Assembly (NCBI GenBank): GCA_947579605.1
Contig: OX388325.1
Coordinates: 5,327,572-5,391,571, forward strand
Direction of reading: 5' to 3'
Source of the DNA: Athripsodes cinereus
Lineage: Eukaryota > Arthropoda > Insecta > Trichoptera > Leptoceridae
Length of the DNA: 64,000 bases
This document shows positions 12,098 to 23,133 of the stretch, piece by piece. A model generated the notes under the pieces. The model was not told where the DNA came from and did no database searches. It worked only from the letters and a program-made list of their open reading frames with translations. Made by a program: the position numbers and the translations under genes. Numbering within the stretch: position 1 is the stretch's first letter; every line of letters starts with the position of its first letter.

Positions 12098-12099
12098 AA

Positions 12100-12424
12100 A
12101 AGTGGTGGCACAGACTTTTTTGGGGACTACTGGATGTGGCATTTGTATTGTGAGCTTTTCGAAAAGGTGACATTGAAGGAACATCGCCGCAATATTGCTA
12201 TGGGTCTCATCACCCAAAAACAACATAATCTGAAACGACGTACTTTAGACATGGACACAGGGTCAACTCCAAGCACATCTAAAAGAAGAAAGTTGAACTA
12301 TTCTGTTCTTAAAGATGTTCGCTTAGGGAACAGAGGTATACACTGGCCTGTTTTTGCTAAAAATAGAGGAAGATGTGAGTACTGCAGCATCCAGAAAATA
12401 CAGTCAAAGCCTAGTACTCTAAAA
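12100..12424 (+). pseudogene. piggyBac C-terminal fragment
   Basis: The frame 12134-12427 ends in GIHWPVFAKNRGRCEYCS, the start of the cysteine-rich C-terminal domain of piggyBac-like transposases (G-x-HWP then RC-x2-C). The rest of the zinc-binding domain is cut off, and the frame stops at the right-hand Penelope repeat. No catalytic part is present. Confidence 0.65.
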
Positions 12425-12478
12425 TAAATATAGTGAAAGTAAAGTGTTCATGTTGTTTTTATAATTTTATATATAATA
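12425..12478 (+). repeat. Penelope 3'-end direct repeat, right copy
   Basis: Repeats 12042-12097 nearly base for base. The two copies bracket the piggyBac fragment. Confidence 0.7.
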
Positions 12479-13265
12479 TAATTCATTCATATCATTTACA
12501 TAACATAGTATGCATTTTAAATTTTTATAAGAATGATCACCTAATTTGTTGCTTTAAAGTTTTGAGTTTGTACTGTGGGGGTTCAATTTAGTTTTAATTT
12601 AATTTTTCTTATATTTTTCATTTTATAGAATAAGTTTTAAAATGGTACAACTACCGACATCTTTTGGAATGAGAATTAGATATATTAATTATAAATTCAT
12701 CCGCTACGGGGAGGTGATCAAGCATTTTGAGTAGCCAAGTGACGCATATGAAATGAAAAATTAGTTCCATCTTAGCAGTTAAACTGAACGTATTAAAATC
12801 ATATTTTCTCTTAACAAAATTTATAATGTGTTAAAAAGATATAATTTGTAAATCCTATTTTTAATTTAATAAAACCAATGTAAGTACAAAACATTCTATT
12901 TTTATTTCACATCACATAATTCACATCCAATCATATTATAATAAATGCTTCACATTTAACAGAATTTGCTGCATACTATTTCTTTATAAATTTAACAATT
13001 CTATCTATTCAAACCATACATGTCCTATAATTAGGAAGTATCAAATTATTTGATGGTTTCTAATCTATACCAGCAAATAAAGTACCTTTGGGTTATTGAA
13101 AGAAATTGCAAACCTATTTAATATGAATGTATGTACTTTATATTTGTTTATTAGTCAATGTACAGTGGAGAAGGAATATGCAAATAAAAATAAATTATAT
13201 ACACATACGTGCATGTCACAAATAAATTCATATTGAAGCTATTACAAATTTTTTGGTGTTTTTAG
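12479..13265. other. Remainder of HARBI1-like intron 3
   Basis: AT-rich, no frame with a recognisable motif and no clear repeat. It ends at acceptor TTTTTAG/GTGATTC. Confidence 0.5.
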
Positions 13266-13837
13266 GTGATTCGGGATATGCTCAGAGAGAGTACGTCATG
13301 ACACCAATAGTACACACAGAAGCAGGAAGTCCTGAGGAGTATTTTACAAAAATACATTGCTCAGCGCGCAACAGGGTGGAGAGGACGATAGGACTATTGA
13401 AAGCCCGATGGCGATGTCTATTAAAAGACAGGGTGCTCCATTTTAAGCCAACTACTGTGGCAAAAATTATAAACGCATGTTGGTCTTACACAACATGTGC
13501 AACCGTGCCCGATTGCTATATCCAGACACGCCACGGGAAGAAATCCACGAAAAATCTCCATCCTGATGCGACCACTCACCTTCTTTCGCAACAGGAACAG
13601 TTGCAAAGAGGCCTGGATGCACGACAGAGGCTAGTCCAAAGCCTGTGAGGATTAAGAAATGGTTAATCATTGGAATACCATCTCTTATATTCTCATGTAT
13701 GTACCTTTTATAGATTTAATTTATAGTTTACCTTTTATAATTCATATTATTTGCTAGGAATATATTTTACATTTTGTTTTGATAGGAAGTACTTGGGTGT
13801 GTACATTGTAAGATTGATCAAATGTTTTTTTTTTATT

Positions 13838-14070
13838 ATACCATCACGGCACATCCCACAAGTGGGGTAGCCAGCAGATCAGCTGCATGTAAGAAACATG
13901 CAAACCGTCCTCTGCGTGCCAATATAAGATCAAGACATTCAGGATGGGTGGCAAACCTCATCGCTGAATTTAAGATGTAAAATGTCTCAATTTTTCGAAC
14001 ACCTGCCTTTTACAGGACACTTACGCAGAAGAGTGGGAGACCAATTCTTTACCGGGTGCTCCACGGGATA
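13838..14070. repeat. Non-autonomous retroelement-like repeat, copy 2
   Basis: Second copy of 8176-8430, same order and orientation: the CCCACAAGTGGGGTAGCC block, GACATTCAGGATGGGTGGC, the CACCTGCCTTTTACAGGAC hairpin core and the terminal CCGGGTGCTCCACGGGA. The hairpin's outer arm is damaged here. Confidence 0.8.
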
Positions 14071-14127
14071 TATTAATTTGATATTGTTGATATTTTCAAC
14101 CGACGGTACTTGGTGGAAATTCATGTT

Positions 14128-14219
14128 GAATTAATTAAAATAAAACACTTATTAGTAGTATATCCACGGTGAAGTCACCGTGGATATACTACTAATAAGT
14201 GTTTTATTTTAATTAATTC
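14128..14219. repeat. Long perfect palindrome, about 45-bp arms
   Basis: GAATTAATTAAAATAAAACAC... reads inward to ...CCACGGTGA and is mirrored with essentially no loop (center near 14173). It is preceded by ACCGACGGTACTTGGTGGAA, a sequence also found before the palindrome at 18568. Confidence 0.95.
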
Positions 14220-14363
14220 AATATATTAATTTATTTATTGAATAATAAAACAAAAATATGACAATATTATACAGTGGAAAAATATTACAATATTATTGTG
14301 CAATAATATTTTTGGTATGAGATATCTGGTATGAGAGGAAACAGTTTTTTTAAACACCTAAGA

Positions 14364-15062
14364 AAAAAAAATACGGCACACACGAGAAATAATACACATG
14401 ATACTGTATTATGAATCTTACTTTTCATAATTCTGTTTCATATTAAAATTTGTCAAATGAATTGCAAGTAGAGAGTGCAATTAAGATTTTTATGATTATT
14501 ATAAGTATTTGTTTTCAGAATGCGCAAAACGTTTACATTCAAAATGCATACTTCTATATGCATTACCCGGAGCAGCCGTTCAACACATGGACGAGTAGTG
14601 TAAGAAGATGATACATATTATTATTATTATTTATTTATTTAAACACAGATAATCTTTACAATGGGGGTTATTCTGAACATTCGACCGGTTACTTGCAATC
14701 CGATAGTATTGCGTTCCATCCAACTTTTTAAACTTAACCTTATTCTGAACTGGCGACAGTCGAATGAGCGATTGGATGATGTGTTGCCTACGTTATAACA
14801 CTATCGACTGACTATTCAATAAACATTTTGCTGTCACTTGCGATCCGATTAAGGATTTTACTTATATTTAATCATCTTTTTTCACATAAAAGCGTTAAAA
14901 TGGCACAAGAATTGATTGGCATTTTGTTAAATGAACATTTGGAAGAACTTACACATTATAAAACGACAAATTTTATAACAATGGAAAGAAGACTGAAGTT
15001 TTTCTTCAGATTTGTGGAGTCGGCGAGTGACAAAGGAACAAAATGTAGTTATTATAAACTCA
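14364..15062 (+). repeat. Interspersed repeat with a Myb/SANT-type exon, copy 1
   Basis: Copy of 40084-40850. It has an exon-like block 14519-14599 (NAQNVYIQNAYF..., acceptor TTTTCAG, donor GTAAGAAG), and in the following intron an insertion beginning GGGGGTTATTCTGAAC. That insertion carries a short frame (14900-15108) starting MAQELIGILLNEHLEE. A downstream splice acceptor at about 15307 (TTTCCAG) precedes V/C-P-P-S-L-F-like text resembling the last exon of the Myb/SANT gene at 16.7 kb. Probably a piece of a Harbinger accessory gene with a second element inserted in its intron. Confidence 0.65.
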
Positions 15063-15199
15063 GGGGGTGCGGAAATGTTTTGGTAGGAAAGGGCGCACGG
15101 CCCAAATAAGTTAGGGAACCCCTGCGATAGAGTGATTCTCAGTATCAAATATTTGAATTTAATATTCTAAGAATAATATCACAAATCAACAAAAAGTCC

Positions 15200-15290
15200 T
15201 GATTATCTATCTATTCCCTCATGCCGTATCCCAAGTGGGATAGACAGAGAAAACGGAACGCCATATATTTGTGAATACTAAATATTTACA
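15200..15290 (+). mobile_element. LINE 3'-tail fragment
   Basis: CTATCTATTCCCTCATGCCG, then TATCCCAAGTGGGATAG and AACGGAACGCCA. Same tail at 30780-30840, and inverted at 45575-45640. Confidence 0.7.
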
Positions 15291-15766
15291 TATTTCTCTT
15301 TCCAGTGCCACCAAGCTTATTCAGTGTGGAGAGAGCCACCTAAGGGAATCCCCGAGGAAAAAGTAATTGTTTCTTTAATTTATTATTATTATTATTATAG
15401 ATAGAAAACAACATATTCAAGTAACAATACGTTGTTTTCCATAAAGAGAGAGAGAGTCTCGTGGTCGAGGTGTTGCTGTAGCGATTAACTTGAGGAGAAG
15501 ATTTATGGGTCCAAGTAGTTTTTAAGTGTTACTCATTATCAATTTCCTTACAAGTACTTAAAGTATATTTTATGATAAAATTGAATTAATTGTAGGTCAC
15601 TTATCTCGCTCTTCTAACAGTGAAAACTCATATTTTATAAAAAAAAATTAAGTTTAATCAGTACAACATTACTATGGAGGATGTAATAAATTTTTAGCTA
15701 AGTCGATAGACAAATAGTCGTTTTTTTTTCTTTAAATTGTATTTCACTAAAATTTTGAGCAAAAAT

Positions 15767-15975
15767 ATGTCTTACAAGCATTGTGTAGTGCCAAATTGCA
15801 AAAATAAGACATTAACAGCCCCAAACAAAATATTTTTACATGTTCCACGCGATCGTTCAAACGTAGCAAATGGTGTTGTGCTATGAAAAGAGACAAAATT
15901 CAAAACAAAAAATTGTGTCCTAGTACTTCAGCAGTTTTTAATATCAGCAGACCGTAGCTTTATTTTCAGTAGCAA
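15767..15975 (+). pseudogene. THAP-type zinc-finger domain fragment
   Basis: Begins MSYKHCVVPNCKNKT, with the Met-x3-C-x4-C start typical of THAP DNA-binding domains, followed by an IFLHVPRD segment. A frameshift near 15865 moves the W-C-x-A-M-K-R part into the next frame. The C-terminal half of the domain and any transposase are missing. It is upstream of an unrelated Jockey LINE fragment. Confidence 0.6.
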
Positions 15976-16039
15976 ATCAGCACTTGGTGCTTTCGTTGTT
16001 TTATCAATTTACTTACAGAATGAAATCATTGGGGACATG

Positions 16040-16590
16040 AACTTACGGACCCCCTACAGGGACAATTTGAGGAGAATATGGTGGTGGCGGAGACCAACAA
16101 GGTCAAGTATCTCAGCGTCACAATGAACAAGAGACTCACCTGGTACAAGCACATCACAAATGCAACCACCAAGGCCAACACTGTACCCCATCTTCAATAG
16201 AAGATCCCCACTCACCCAAAAATCCAAATTACTCATTTACAAATCACTCATCAGACCGGTGATATTATGCCCCAACACCAATATGAAACAGGGTAGCAAA
16301 ACATATGCACACCAAAGGCTTAGCCTATTCAGAACAGAGCTTTCAAAATCATTTACAACAAACACTAAAGGCAAACTCTTTTAAAAGTCCACCAAACGAC
16401 TGGGGAACTTACTCTCCAAGATCACTATCACAAATTTCTACAAGAGATTAGGTACATATACTAACACACTAATCAGCCAGCTGGGCAGATAAAATTACCT
16501 TCTAGGTACAAATACCGCATGCCAAAACACTACTTGATCACCAACCAGATATTCACTCCTGTTGACAGCAGCCAGAGTGTGAATGAAACA
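16040..16590 (+). pseudogene. Jockey-type LINE reverse-transcriptase C-terminal fragment
   Basis: Text across several frames matches the end of a Jockey-clade reverse transcriptase: VKYLSVTMNKRLTW-x-KHI, then YPIFNRRSPLTQKSKLLIYK and SLIRPVI, and later a segment like RYPSRYKYRMPKHYL. There are at least two stops or frame changes (near 16198 and 16383). Catalytic motifs lie upstream and are absent. Confidence 0.7.
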
Positions 16591-16703
16591 GTGCCCTAGT
16601 AAGAAAGTCAATTATGTTTGACACTTGACAGGTTTTTTTGAGACGGCATTTTAAGTTTTGACTTGTTGTTCGTGGTAACGTGTTTCTTAGAAAAGTTGTA
16701 ATT

Positions 16704-18265
16704 ATGTCGAGTACACATGGTCAGATTCAAAGAAGGGCTCAGAATTTCTCTGAGAGTGTGTCCTTCTGGAAAGATTGGTCCAGAAGTACAAACACATCGT
16801 AGAATGCAAGAAAACTGACGCTACAAGCAATGCCGACAAGGAGAAGTGTTGGATAGATATCCTGAGAGAATTTAATGCCAGCAGTGTGTCCGGAGAGAGG
16901 GATATAAAGTCAATTAAATTGAAACATCTGAATTAAAAAAAATCTCTCAAAAAAAAATGCTGAAAATAAGGTGTAACCTTAATAATAGAATTTAAATTTT
17001 ATCTTCACATTAAAGCTGTGCGCTCTCTAATGATATTTTGGTTTTAATATTGTTGCTACATCTCCAAGCCACTACAACATTTCTGTAATGCTCCTTATTT
17101 ATTTATGGTTAGCGTGTTCAGTACTTTATATTGTATATTTTTATCACTCAATATTAGAGTAATTATACAATATTTCACTATAAACATCAATAAATGGAAA
17201 AATAATTTTATTGCAGATAAACCTTTACAAGACTGGAGGAGGTGGGCCCATCGTTATTTCCCTCACAACAAGTGAGGAAATTGCATTGGCAACAGTTGGG
17301 CCATCAATGGAAGGGTTGCCTGGAAGATATGACGAAGTGTACGAGGTGCCATTGTTGCATTCACCTTCTCAGGCACTCTCACTGTCTGCTAGTCAAATAA
17401 TTTCCAATGTAAGTAAATATAATTATTTGCTTCAAATTTTGCACACCATTTTTCACTTTGGGCTCATCCAGTCAAGTAATGACAAGTCGAGACCTATCTG
17501 AATTTTACTATGTAAATTGGCAATTGAATTAGTTATTTTAATAGAAGTTGATTTTTGTAAAATATCAAATTTTTACTATGTGTGTGTTTTAGGATGATAT
17601 TTTCACAAGAGCAGGGATGTTGACCCAGATACTGTTCTCTGCAAGTCAAATGACTTCCAATGTAAGTAAATATAATGATTTTTCATTTTGGGCTCATCCA
17701 GTCAAGTAATAATGACAGGTCGAGATTTATTGAAATTTTGTAATGATTGTTCCAATCTAAGCCACTAAAACAATTAATACTTCTGAATAACGAATTTGTT
17801 AATGCTTTAGGAAGTCACCGAGGAGAATTCACCAGTGCAGTCAACTCAAGCAATGGTCGTAGAGAATTATTATGTAAGTGATTGTGTTTTAATAACAAAG
17901 ACAATTCAAAGAGAACTGTTTTCTGAGAATGTACTCAAGATAGATAAGTATATTCGTAAAAATTAAAACTCAGTGTTTTGTAATAATCCTTTAAATGTGG
18001 ATTTTCACTCTCTGAATAAGTCATTATTAATTTTTACAGACTCCATTAAGCCTGTTCCATTTTCAAAGTGAAACGTTATGGATATGAAAACATGTCTTGA
18101 GAGATAAGAGTTGATCGTGAAGGAGAATAAAATAAATATAAACATTTGGAGCAAAAAGAGAACCAAAGGGAAGTGGAACATTTGTTGCGAGTCAGGTTCC
18201 TAAAGCACGACATTGTAAAAAGGAAATTGGAGATCAAACTTTTGAGGAAACAATTAAATGAATAG
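16704..18265 (+). pseudogene. Harbinger-type Myb/SANT-like DNA-binding protein gene
   Basis: Resembles the Myb/SANT accessory proteins of Harbinger elements. Exon 16704 to about 16950 starts MSSTHGQIQRRAQNFSE; after a frameshift near 16770 it reads LVQKYKHIVE...CWIDILREFNA and then a basic helix. Exon 17217-17408 holds the KTGGGGP motif. Exons 17593-17661 and 17811-17873 are short. Exon 18040-18265 ends in a Lys/Glu/Leu-rich coiled coil (REVEHLLRVRFLKHDIVKRK) before TAG, but contains earlier stops. The second and third exons end in the same S-A-S-Q-M/I-x-S-N, with about 80 bp of identical following intron: an internal tandem duplication. It may have travelled with the HARBI1-like gene 3 kb upstream. 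Confidence 0.7.
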
Positions 18266-18567
18266 ATTGTGTAGTAAAGATAGTGACAGTAGATATATAC
18301 ATAATATGTTTGTCGAAAATGTTTTATGTTAACTCTTGGAGAGACACAAATGTTTGTAATGTTATGTACCTACTCACTGAGGTACCTATTCATGTTCATA
18401 CAAGTAAATTCTTGCATCAGGGTCCCAGCTATCATCACTGAAGTGATATGAGCGGGATGTTAGCTCAGCAATTTTTATTTAAATTCCATTATTTGTACAA
18501 ACTATCTCTAGTACATTCCTATACTTAATGTTGTTGACCGAAGGTACTTGTTGGAAGTCCATTTCAA

Positions 18568-18683
18568 GATAATTGAAAAAAAACACAATATGTAGTTAAC
18601 TTCCAAATGACTTTATTAACTTAGCGAAGTTAATAAAGTCATTTGGAAGTTAACTACATATTGTGTTTTTTTTTTCAATTATC
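18568..18683. repeat. Long palindrome, about 55-bp arms
   Basis: GATAATTGAAAAAAAACACA... to ...TTATTAACTT, a few-base centre (near 18625), then the exact reverse complement. It is preceded by GACCGAAGGTACTTGTTGGA, as at 14128. Confidence 0.95.
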
Positions 18684-19204
18684 CTCATTCCTATACTATT
18701 TCATAGTAGATAAGGATACTAGTTAGTTCAAGCTTTCTATTTACATAGGCCCACTTTTTCTTAATATCTATATAAACTCTCCCCTATCAATTTACGAAGA
18801 CATTATACCCTACGAAATGATACATTATACATCTAGACAGAGACATTATACATATTTCATAGTAGCTAATAATTATAATTCTAGTATAATTGTATATTTT
18901 TATATCGTTATTTTGTTACTGTTCATGTTTTATAAATAAAACATCTGGATTATTAACGTGTACTTTGTTTCACTTCTCCGAGACACAACAGTAACTTTGG
19001 GTACGTCTAAAACGAAAATGTCAGCAAGTGGCATCGTTCCAGATGACAAAAAAGGGCAGACACCATCGGCAAATAAGACGAGTCCCTCAGCATTAGATGC
19101 TGTGCGAAAACATATTTTATCCTTCCCTAGCTACAGTCATATTATACAAGGAGGCATAATGAAAATAGATGTTTGCCGTCATTTTTAAGTTTGACAACCA
19201 AACA

Positions 19205-19758
19205 TGATTTCATCCAGGCATTCGATAAAGCTGATCACCATTTGCTTATCAAAAAATTGATAAGATTGGTATCAATGGCAAATTTTTGAATTGGCTTGAT
19301 AGTTATTTGTCAAGAAGAAAGTTATCTATCAAAACAGACTATCATATCAAAAGAAGTTTTAGCAACGAGCGGAGTGCCTCAAGGCCCACATTTAGGACCA
19401 CTATTGTTTCTCATCTTTATCAATGACATAGCAGCTGTCTCATTCAAGATATTCCGGGAGATTCGTATCATACAAGATTGTGAAAAATTGCAGCCAGAAT
19501 GGTACAAATTGAACAACCTTCAACTTATTTTTTTATATAGTTATTGTTTTTATTAATTTTAAGGTTATCAATTTATTCCTTGGGTAATAATAATAATAAT
19601 AAAGTTAAACTATATTTGCCAATATTAATATTAATTGTAATCTTAATTGTTTATTTTTTACTTGTATTGTAAATGTAGATTTAATCAATTTGTATCCTAC
19701 CTACTTGTAATTATTTTATATTAAGGGCCTAGGACGTTTATTTAAATAAATAAATAAA
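19205..19758 (+). pseudogene. CR1/Jockey-type LINE fragment with 3' tail
   Basis: AFDKADHHLL (reverse-transcriptase motif A region) at 19215 and SGVPQGPHLGPLLFLIFIND (motif B) at 19368-19430, in shifted frames. The catalytic FADD box is missing: the frame jumps to a D-C-E-K-L-Q-x-E-W segment, so there is an internal deletion. The 3' end is an AT-rich untranslated tail ending TTTATTTAAATAAATAAATA. Confidence 0.75.
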
Positions 19759-19769
19759 GATTGTGAACA

Positions 19770-20775
19770 AAGTTCAGTAAGTAAGATTATTTATGAAAGT
19801 AAATTCCACACCTTAAAAATAAACTTCAAAGAGCCAAAAGTGGATACGTGCCATAAATGCGATATAATGGCTGCAAAATTGAAATCGGCTAGCAATGATG
19901 ATGAAAAAATGATAATTAAAAATGAAATAGAGCTTCTTCATACAAAAGCAGATAAGGCATATCTCATGAAAAACCAAGACAAATTACGAGCGACTGAGAA
20001 TGAAAATATCAAGTATTACACATTTGATCTCCAACAATGCCTACCTACACCATTCGTAAACAGTTCCACATCATTTTACAAGCACCAGTTGTGGACCTAC
20101 AACTTAACCATGCATGAAATGCATGCATCGTCGGTCCATTGTTTCATCTGGAACGAGGCAGAAGGAGCGAGAGGGGCAAATCAAATCGGAATGTGCCTAT
20201 ATAAAGAATTATCGCAGTTACCTTCTAATGTCAAATTTGTGACTTTATTCAGATTCCTGCGGAGGTCAGAGTAGGAACTCTCATGTTTCTGCCATATTTT
20301 TATATGTAATGCTAAATAGTCATTTGGAGACAATAGACCACAAATTTATGTTTCGTGGTCATAGTCACGTTGAGTGTGACATTGATCACTCCTTAACAGG
20401 GAAACAAAAAAAAAAAAAAAAACTCCAAATGACTATCCAAGTGTCTCGTGATTGGTATCAACTAGTATGGAGAGTTGGTAAAAAAAATTCAAGGTGACAG
20501 AGCTCACTTATTGCGATTTCCTAGACTCCGCTGGATTGTTAAAGAGAAAGTTTTTGACTTTTTCAAATGGACTGATAAACACTAGTTGAGGGTTATGCAA
20601 AAGAAAGCGACAGTATATCTCAAATGCAATCTCGATGAAGATAAACCATTTAGGAAAATGTGTTTGCTTCCCAGAAATGTTGACATATCACAACTGCTAA
20701 AACCGCAATACTGTCATAATTCAACATTACCTATAAGTAAGGAAAAGAAACCAGATTTGATTGATCTATTTTAAT
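19770..20775 (+). pseudogene. DUF7869-type protein gene, copy B
   Basis: Homolog of copy A. It has TCHKCD (C-x2-C) at 19848, a Lys/Glu-rich spacer, and the core YTFDLQQCLPTP (first Asp, about 20020). Then come WNEAEGARGANQIG, and after a frameshift near 20250 SDSCGGQSRNSH (second Asp), RGHSHVECDIDHS (third acidic site) and a C-terminal K-W-T-D block. Further breaks lie near 20400 (run of 17 A) and 20585. The last open frame, 20586-20774, ends KEKKPDLIDLF. It starts abruptly after the LINE tail at 19758, and its 3' end meets the minisatellite at 20785. Confidence 0.65.
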
Positions 20776-20784
20776 CAATCTAAA

Positions 20785-21866
20785 TCGTGAAAACGCTTAA
20801 AGCTGGTAGTATAACATCGTAATTTTTTTCATACAAATATTACACTCAAAAAGCTTCAAGCTGGTAGTATAACATCGTAATAAATTTTTTCATACAAATA
20901 TTACACTCAAAAAACTTCCAGCTGGTAGTAACATTGCGATAAATTTTTTCAAACAAATATTACACTCAAAACGCTTCCAGCTGGTAGTAACATCGCGATA
21001 AATTTTTTCAAACAATTATTACACTCAAAACGCTTCAAACTGGTAGTATAACATCGTAATAAATTTTTTCATACAAATATTACACTCAAAAAGCTTCAAG
21101 CTAGTAGTATAACATCGTAATAAATTTTTTCATACAAATATTACACTCAAAAAACTTCCAGCTGGTAGTAACATCGCGATAAATTTTTTCATACAAATAT
21201 TACACTCAAAAAACTTCCAGCTGGTAGTAACATTGCGATAATTTTTTTAAACAAATATTACACTCAAAACGCTTCCAGCTGGTAGTAACATCGCGATAAA
21301 TTTTTTCAAAAAATTATTACACTCAAAACGCTTCAAACTGGTAGTATAACATCGTAATAATTTTTTTCATACAAATATTACACTCAAAAAGCTTCAAGCT
21401 AGTAGTATAACATCGTAATAAATTTTTTCATACAAATATTACACTCAAAAAACTTCCAGCTGGTAGTAACATCGCGATAAATTTTTTCATACAAATATTA
21501 CACTCAAAAAACTTCCAGCTGGTAGTAACATTGCGATAATTTTTTTCAAACAAATATTACACTCAAAACGCTTCCAGCTGGTAGTAACAGCGCGATAAAT
21601 TTTTTCATACAAATATTACACTCAAAACGCTTCAAGCTGGTAGTAAAAGTAATAAAATTTTTCATACAAATATTACACTCAAAAAGCTTCAAGCTGGTAG
21701 TATAACATCGTAATAAATTTTTTCATACAAATATTACACTCAAAAAAACTTCCAGCTGGTAGTAACATCGCGATAAATTTTTTCATACAAATATTACACT
21801 CAAAACGCTTCAAGCTGGTAGTATAACATCGTAAATTTTTTCATACAAATATTACACTTAAAAAGC
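20785..21866. repeat. About 60-bp minisatellite, about 18 units, higher-order structure
   Basis: Units contain AGCTGGTAGTA, then AACATCGTAAT or AACATCGCGAT, then ATTTTTTCATACAAATATTA and CACTCAAAA. Two unit types alternate in a set order (GCTTCAAG...TATAACATCGTAATA and CTTCCAG...AACATCGCGATA), repeating as blocks of about four to five units. It lies exactly between DUF7869 copies B and C. Confidence 0.95.
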
Positions 21867-21884
21867 TCATTTTAGTTCAATCAC

Positions 21885-23110
21885 AAATTTAACAATGGTT
21901 GCTTTCAACCTAAAAAAGATTGTTGTGTAACTTGTGATACTCAAACAGCAACTTGGATGTGGATGAAAAGGCATTGAATCAAGCCAGTTTTGATATCCAT
22001 ATTCATGAAAAAGAGCTGTGCCGTAAGGAGAAGGAAGTCGATGTTAAATGTGGGATGTTGGATTATTCCATACAAGTTGCTTGCTTCGATCTGTAAGCAG
22101 TATTATCTGTGCCTTGTGGTGACGTTAGTAGCTTTTTCTACAAATGTCGTTTAAATTCATATAATTTTACGATATATGACATTAATAAAAAAATGGGACA
22201 CTCCTATGTGTGGCATGAAGATCTAGGAAAAAGAGGAGCTAACGAAATTGGTACTTGCCTTTATAATTTTTTCAAAACAACCTCAAGTAGATCGATAGTA
22301 ATTTATTACGACAACTGCAAGGGCCAGAATAAAAATAATTTTATTTCCTCAATGTTTTTATATGCAGTAAACTAAAACGCTTAAGACTATATTGTGCAGT
22401 ATTGTTGGTTGGGGTGCATGTTACATTAATAATCTTAAGAGTCCTTCACGTGTCACACAAATGGGTATTGAAAATAATGTTTAAATTACAGAGAAGGTCT
22501 CCAACCATGCAATTGTTTGATGGTCAGAAGATTCTTTCTATAAGGCACCTATATATTAGGAAAGCACTAGTTAAGTTTTATAGAATTAGACAGGGTCAAA
22601 ATAGAGTCACAAGACTGATGGTGTCATTGAATTGCAACATTCCATTCAAGTCTACAGTGTTCGGACAGCGACAGTTTATGTGCATGCCACCTAGGCTGTT
22701 TAACACCATGCCCCCAAGTATTAGAGAAGTTTTTGTTGAGTTTAGAAGAGCATGTTATGGTTGGGTGTCAGATCTTCCACTGGAGAGAATGCAGGATATT
22801 TTGGGATTTGTGTTGTGTTTTGTATGGGATGGGATTTGTGATGTGTATGGTTGAGGGATATGTTGTTTTTTATTTTAAGGTTGGCTAAAAAATCTGATGC
22901 CTCGTACAGTTGTCGGGAAATGCATTTTGGGGACTTTAATAACCTTAAAAATTTGCAAAGTGTAATGGGAGGAAATTTTAATGTAAATAGATTGGGAGAG
23001 AAGGTTATACGGAACAGTATTTGTGAATTGAAGTTTAGAAAAGGGCACCCAACTTTGATCTTTTACAAAACTCGACAACAAGATTCACAAGGACTTTTGG
23101 AAGACAGAAT
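21885..23110 (+). pseudogene. DUF7869-type protein gene, copy C, split by a LINE
   Basis: The 5' part shows C-V-T-C-D, then ACFDL, a TAA where the other copies have Gln (22097), AVLSVP, the box YVWHEDLGKRGANEIG and YYDNCKGQNKNN (second Asp). It stops at 22375. The C-terminal part of the same family resumes at about 22870 (YSCREMHFGDFNNLKNL, then ELKFRKGHPTLIFYK), matching the YVVRNVHHDF... region of copy A. The 0.5 kb between is a LINE fragment, so the copy was interrupted after it arrived. Confidence 0.6.
22376..22855 (+). pseudogene. CR1-like LINE C-terminal fragment inserted in DUF7869 copy C
   Basis: Frame 22402-22854 contains LKIMFKLQRRSPTMQLFD, SIRHLYIRKALV and PPRLFNTMPPSIREV, the pattern that closes reverse transcriptases of the CR1/Jockey group. 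The catalytic part is lost by 5' truncation, usual for LINE insertions. Confidence 0.65.
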
Positions 23111-23133
23111 TATTATACTGTGTGTGTAAAGAT

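Larger units (their letters stand above)
10188..13650 (+). pseudogene. PIF/Harbinger transposase gene (HARBI1-like)
   Basis: DDE nuclease of PIF/Harbinger elements. Four exons are visible. Exon 10188-10383 has helix-turn-helix-like text (...MSQQTVSKCVREV). Exon 10468-10600 has IGCVDGTH, the first catalytic Asp. Exon 11032-11152 has FGGATHDS, the second Asp. Exon 13266-13650 has GDSGY and NRVERTIGLLK, the catalytic Glu. The exon 3 to 4 splice restores L-V-N-K-G-D-S-G-Y exactly. Breaks: a one-base phase mismatch at the A-run ending exon 1, and a frameshift near 13484 that would otherwise continue V-L-H-N. Intron 3 is about 2.1 kb because it carries a Penelope-like element and a piggyBac fragment. 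The N-terminal exon was not found upstream of 10188. Confidence 0.8.

Noticed and set aside
18440..18475. TTAGCTCAGC, resembling a tRNA A box
   Set aside because: No B box, anticodon stem or cloverleaf could be drawn around it.
20785..21866. CRISPR-like appearance of the roughly 60-bp repeats
   Set aside because: No unique spacers; the whole unit repeats, and the genome is eukaryotic. It is a minisatellite.
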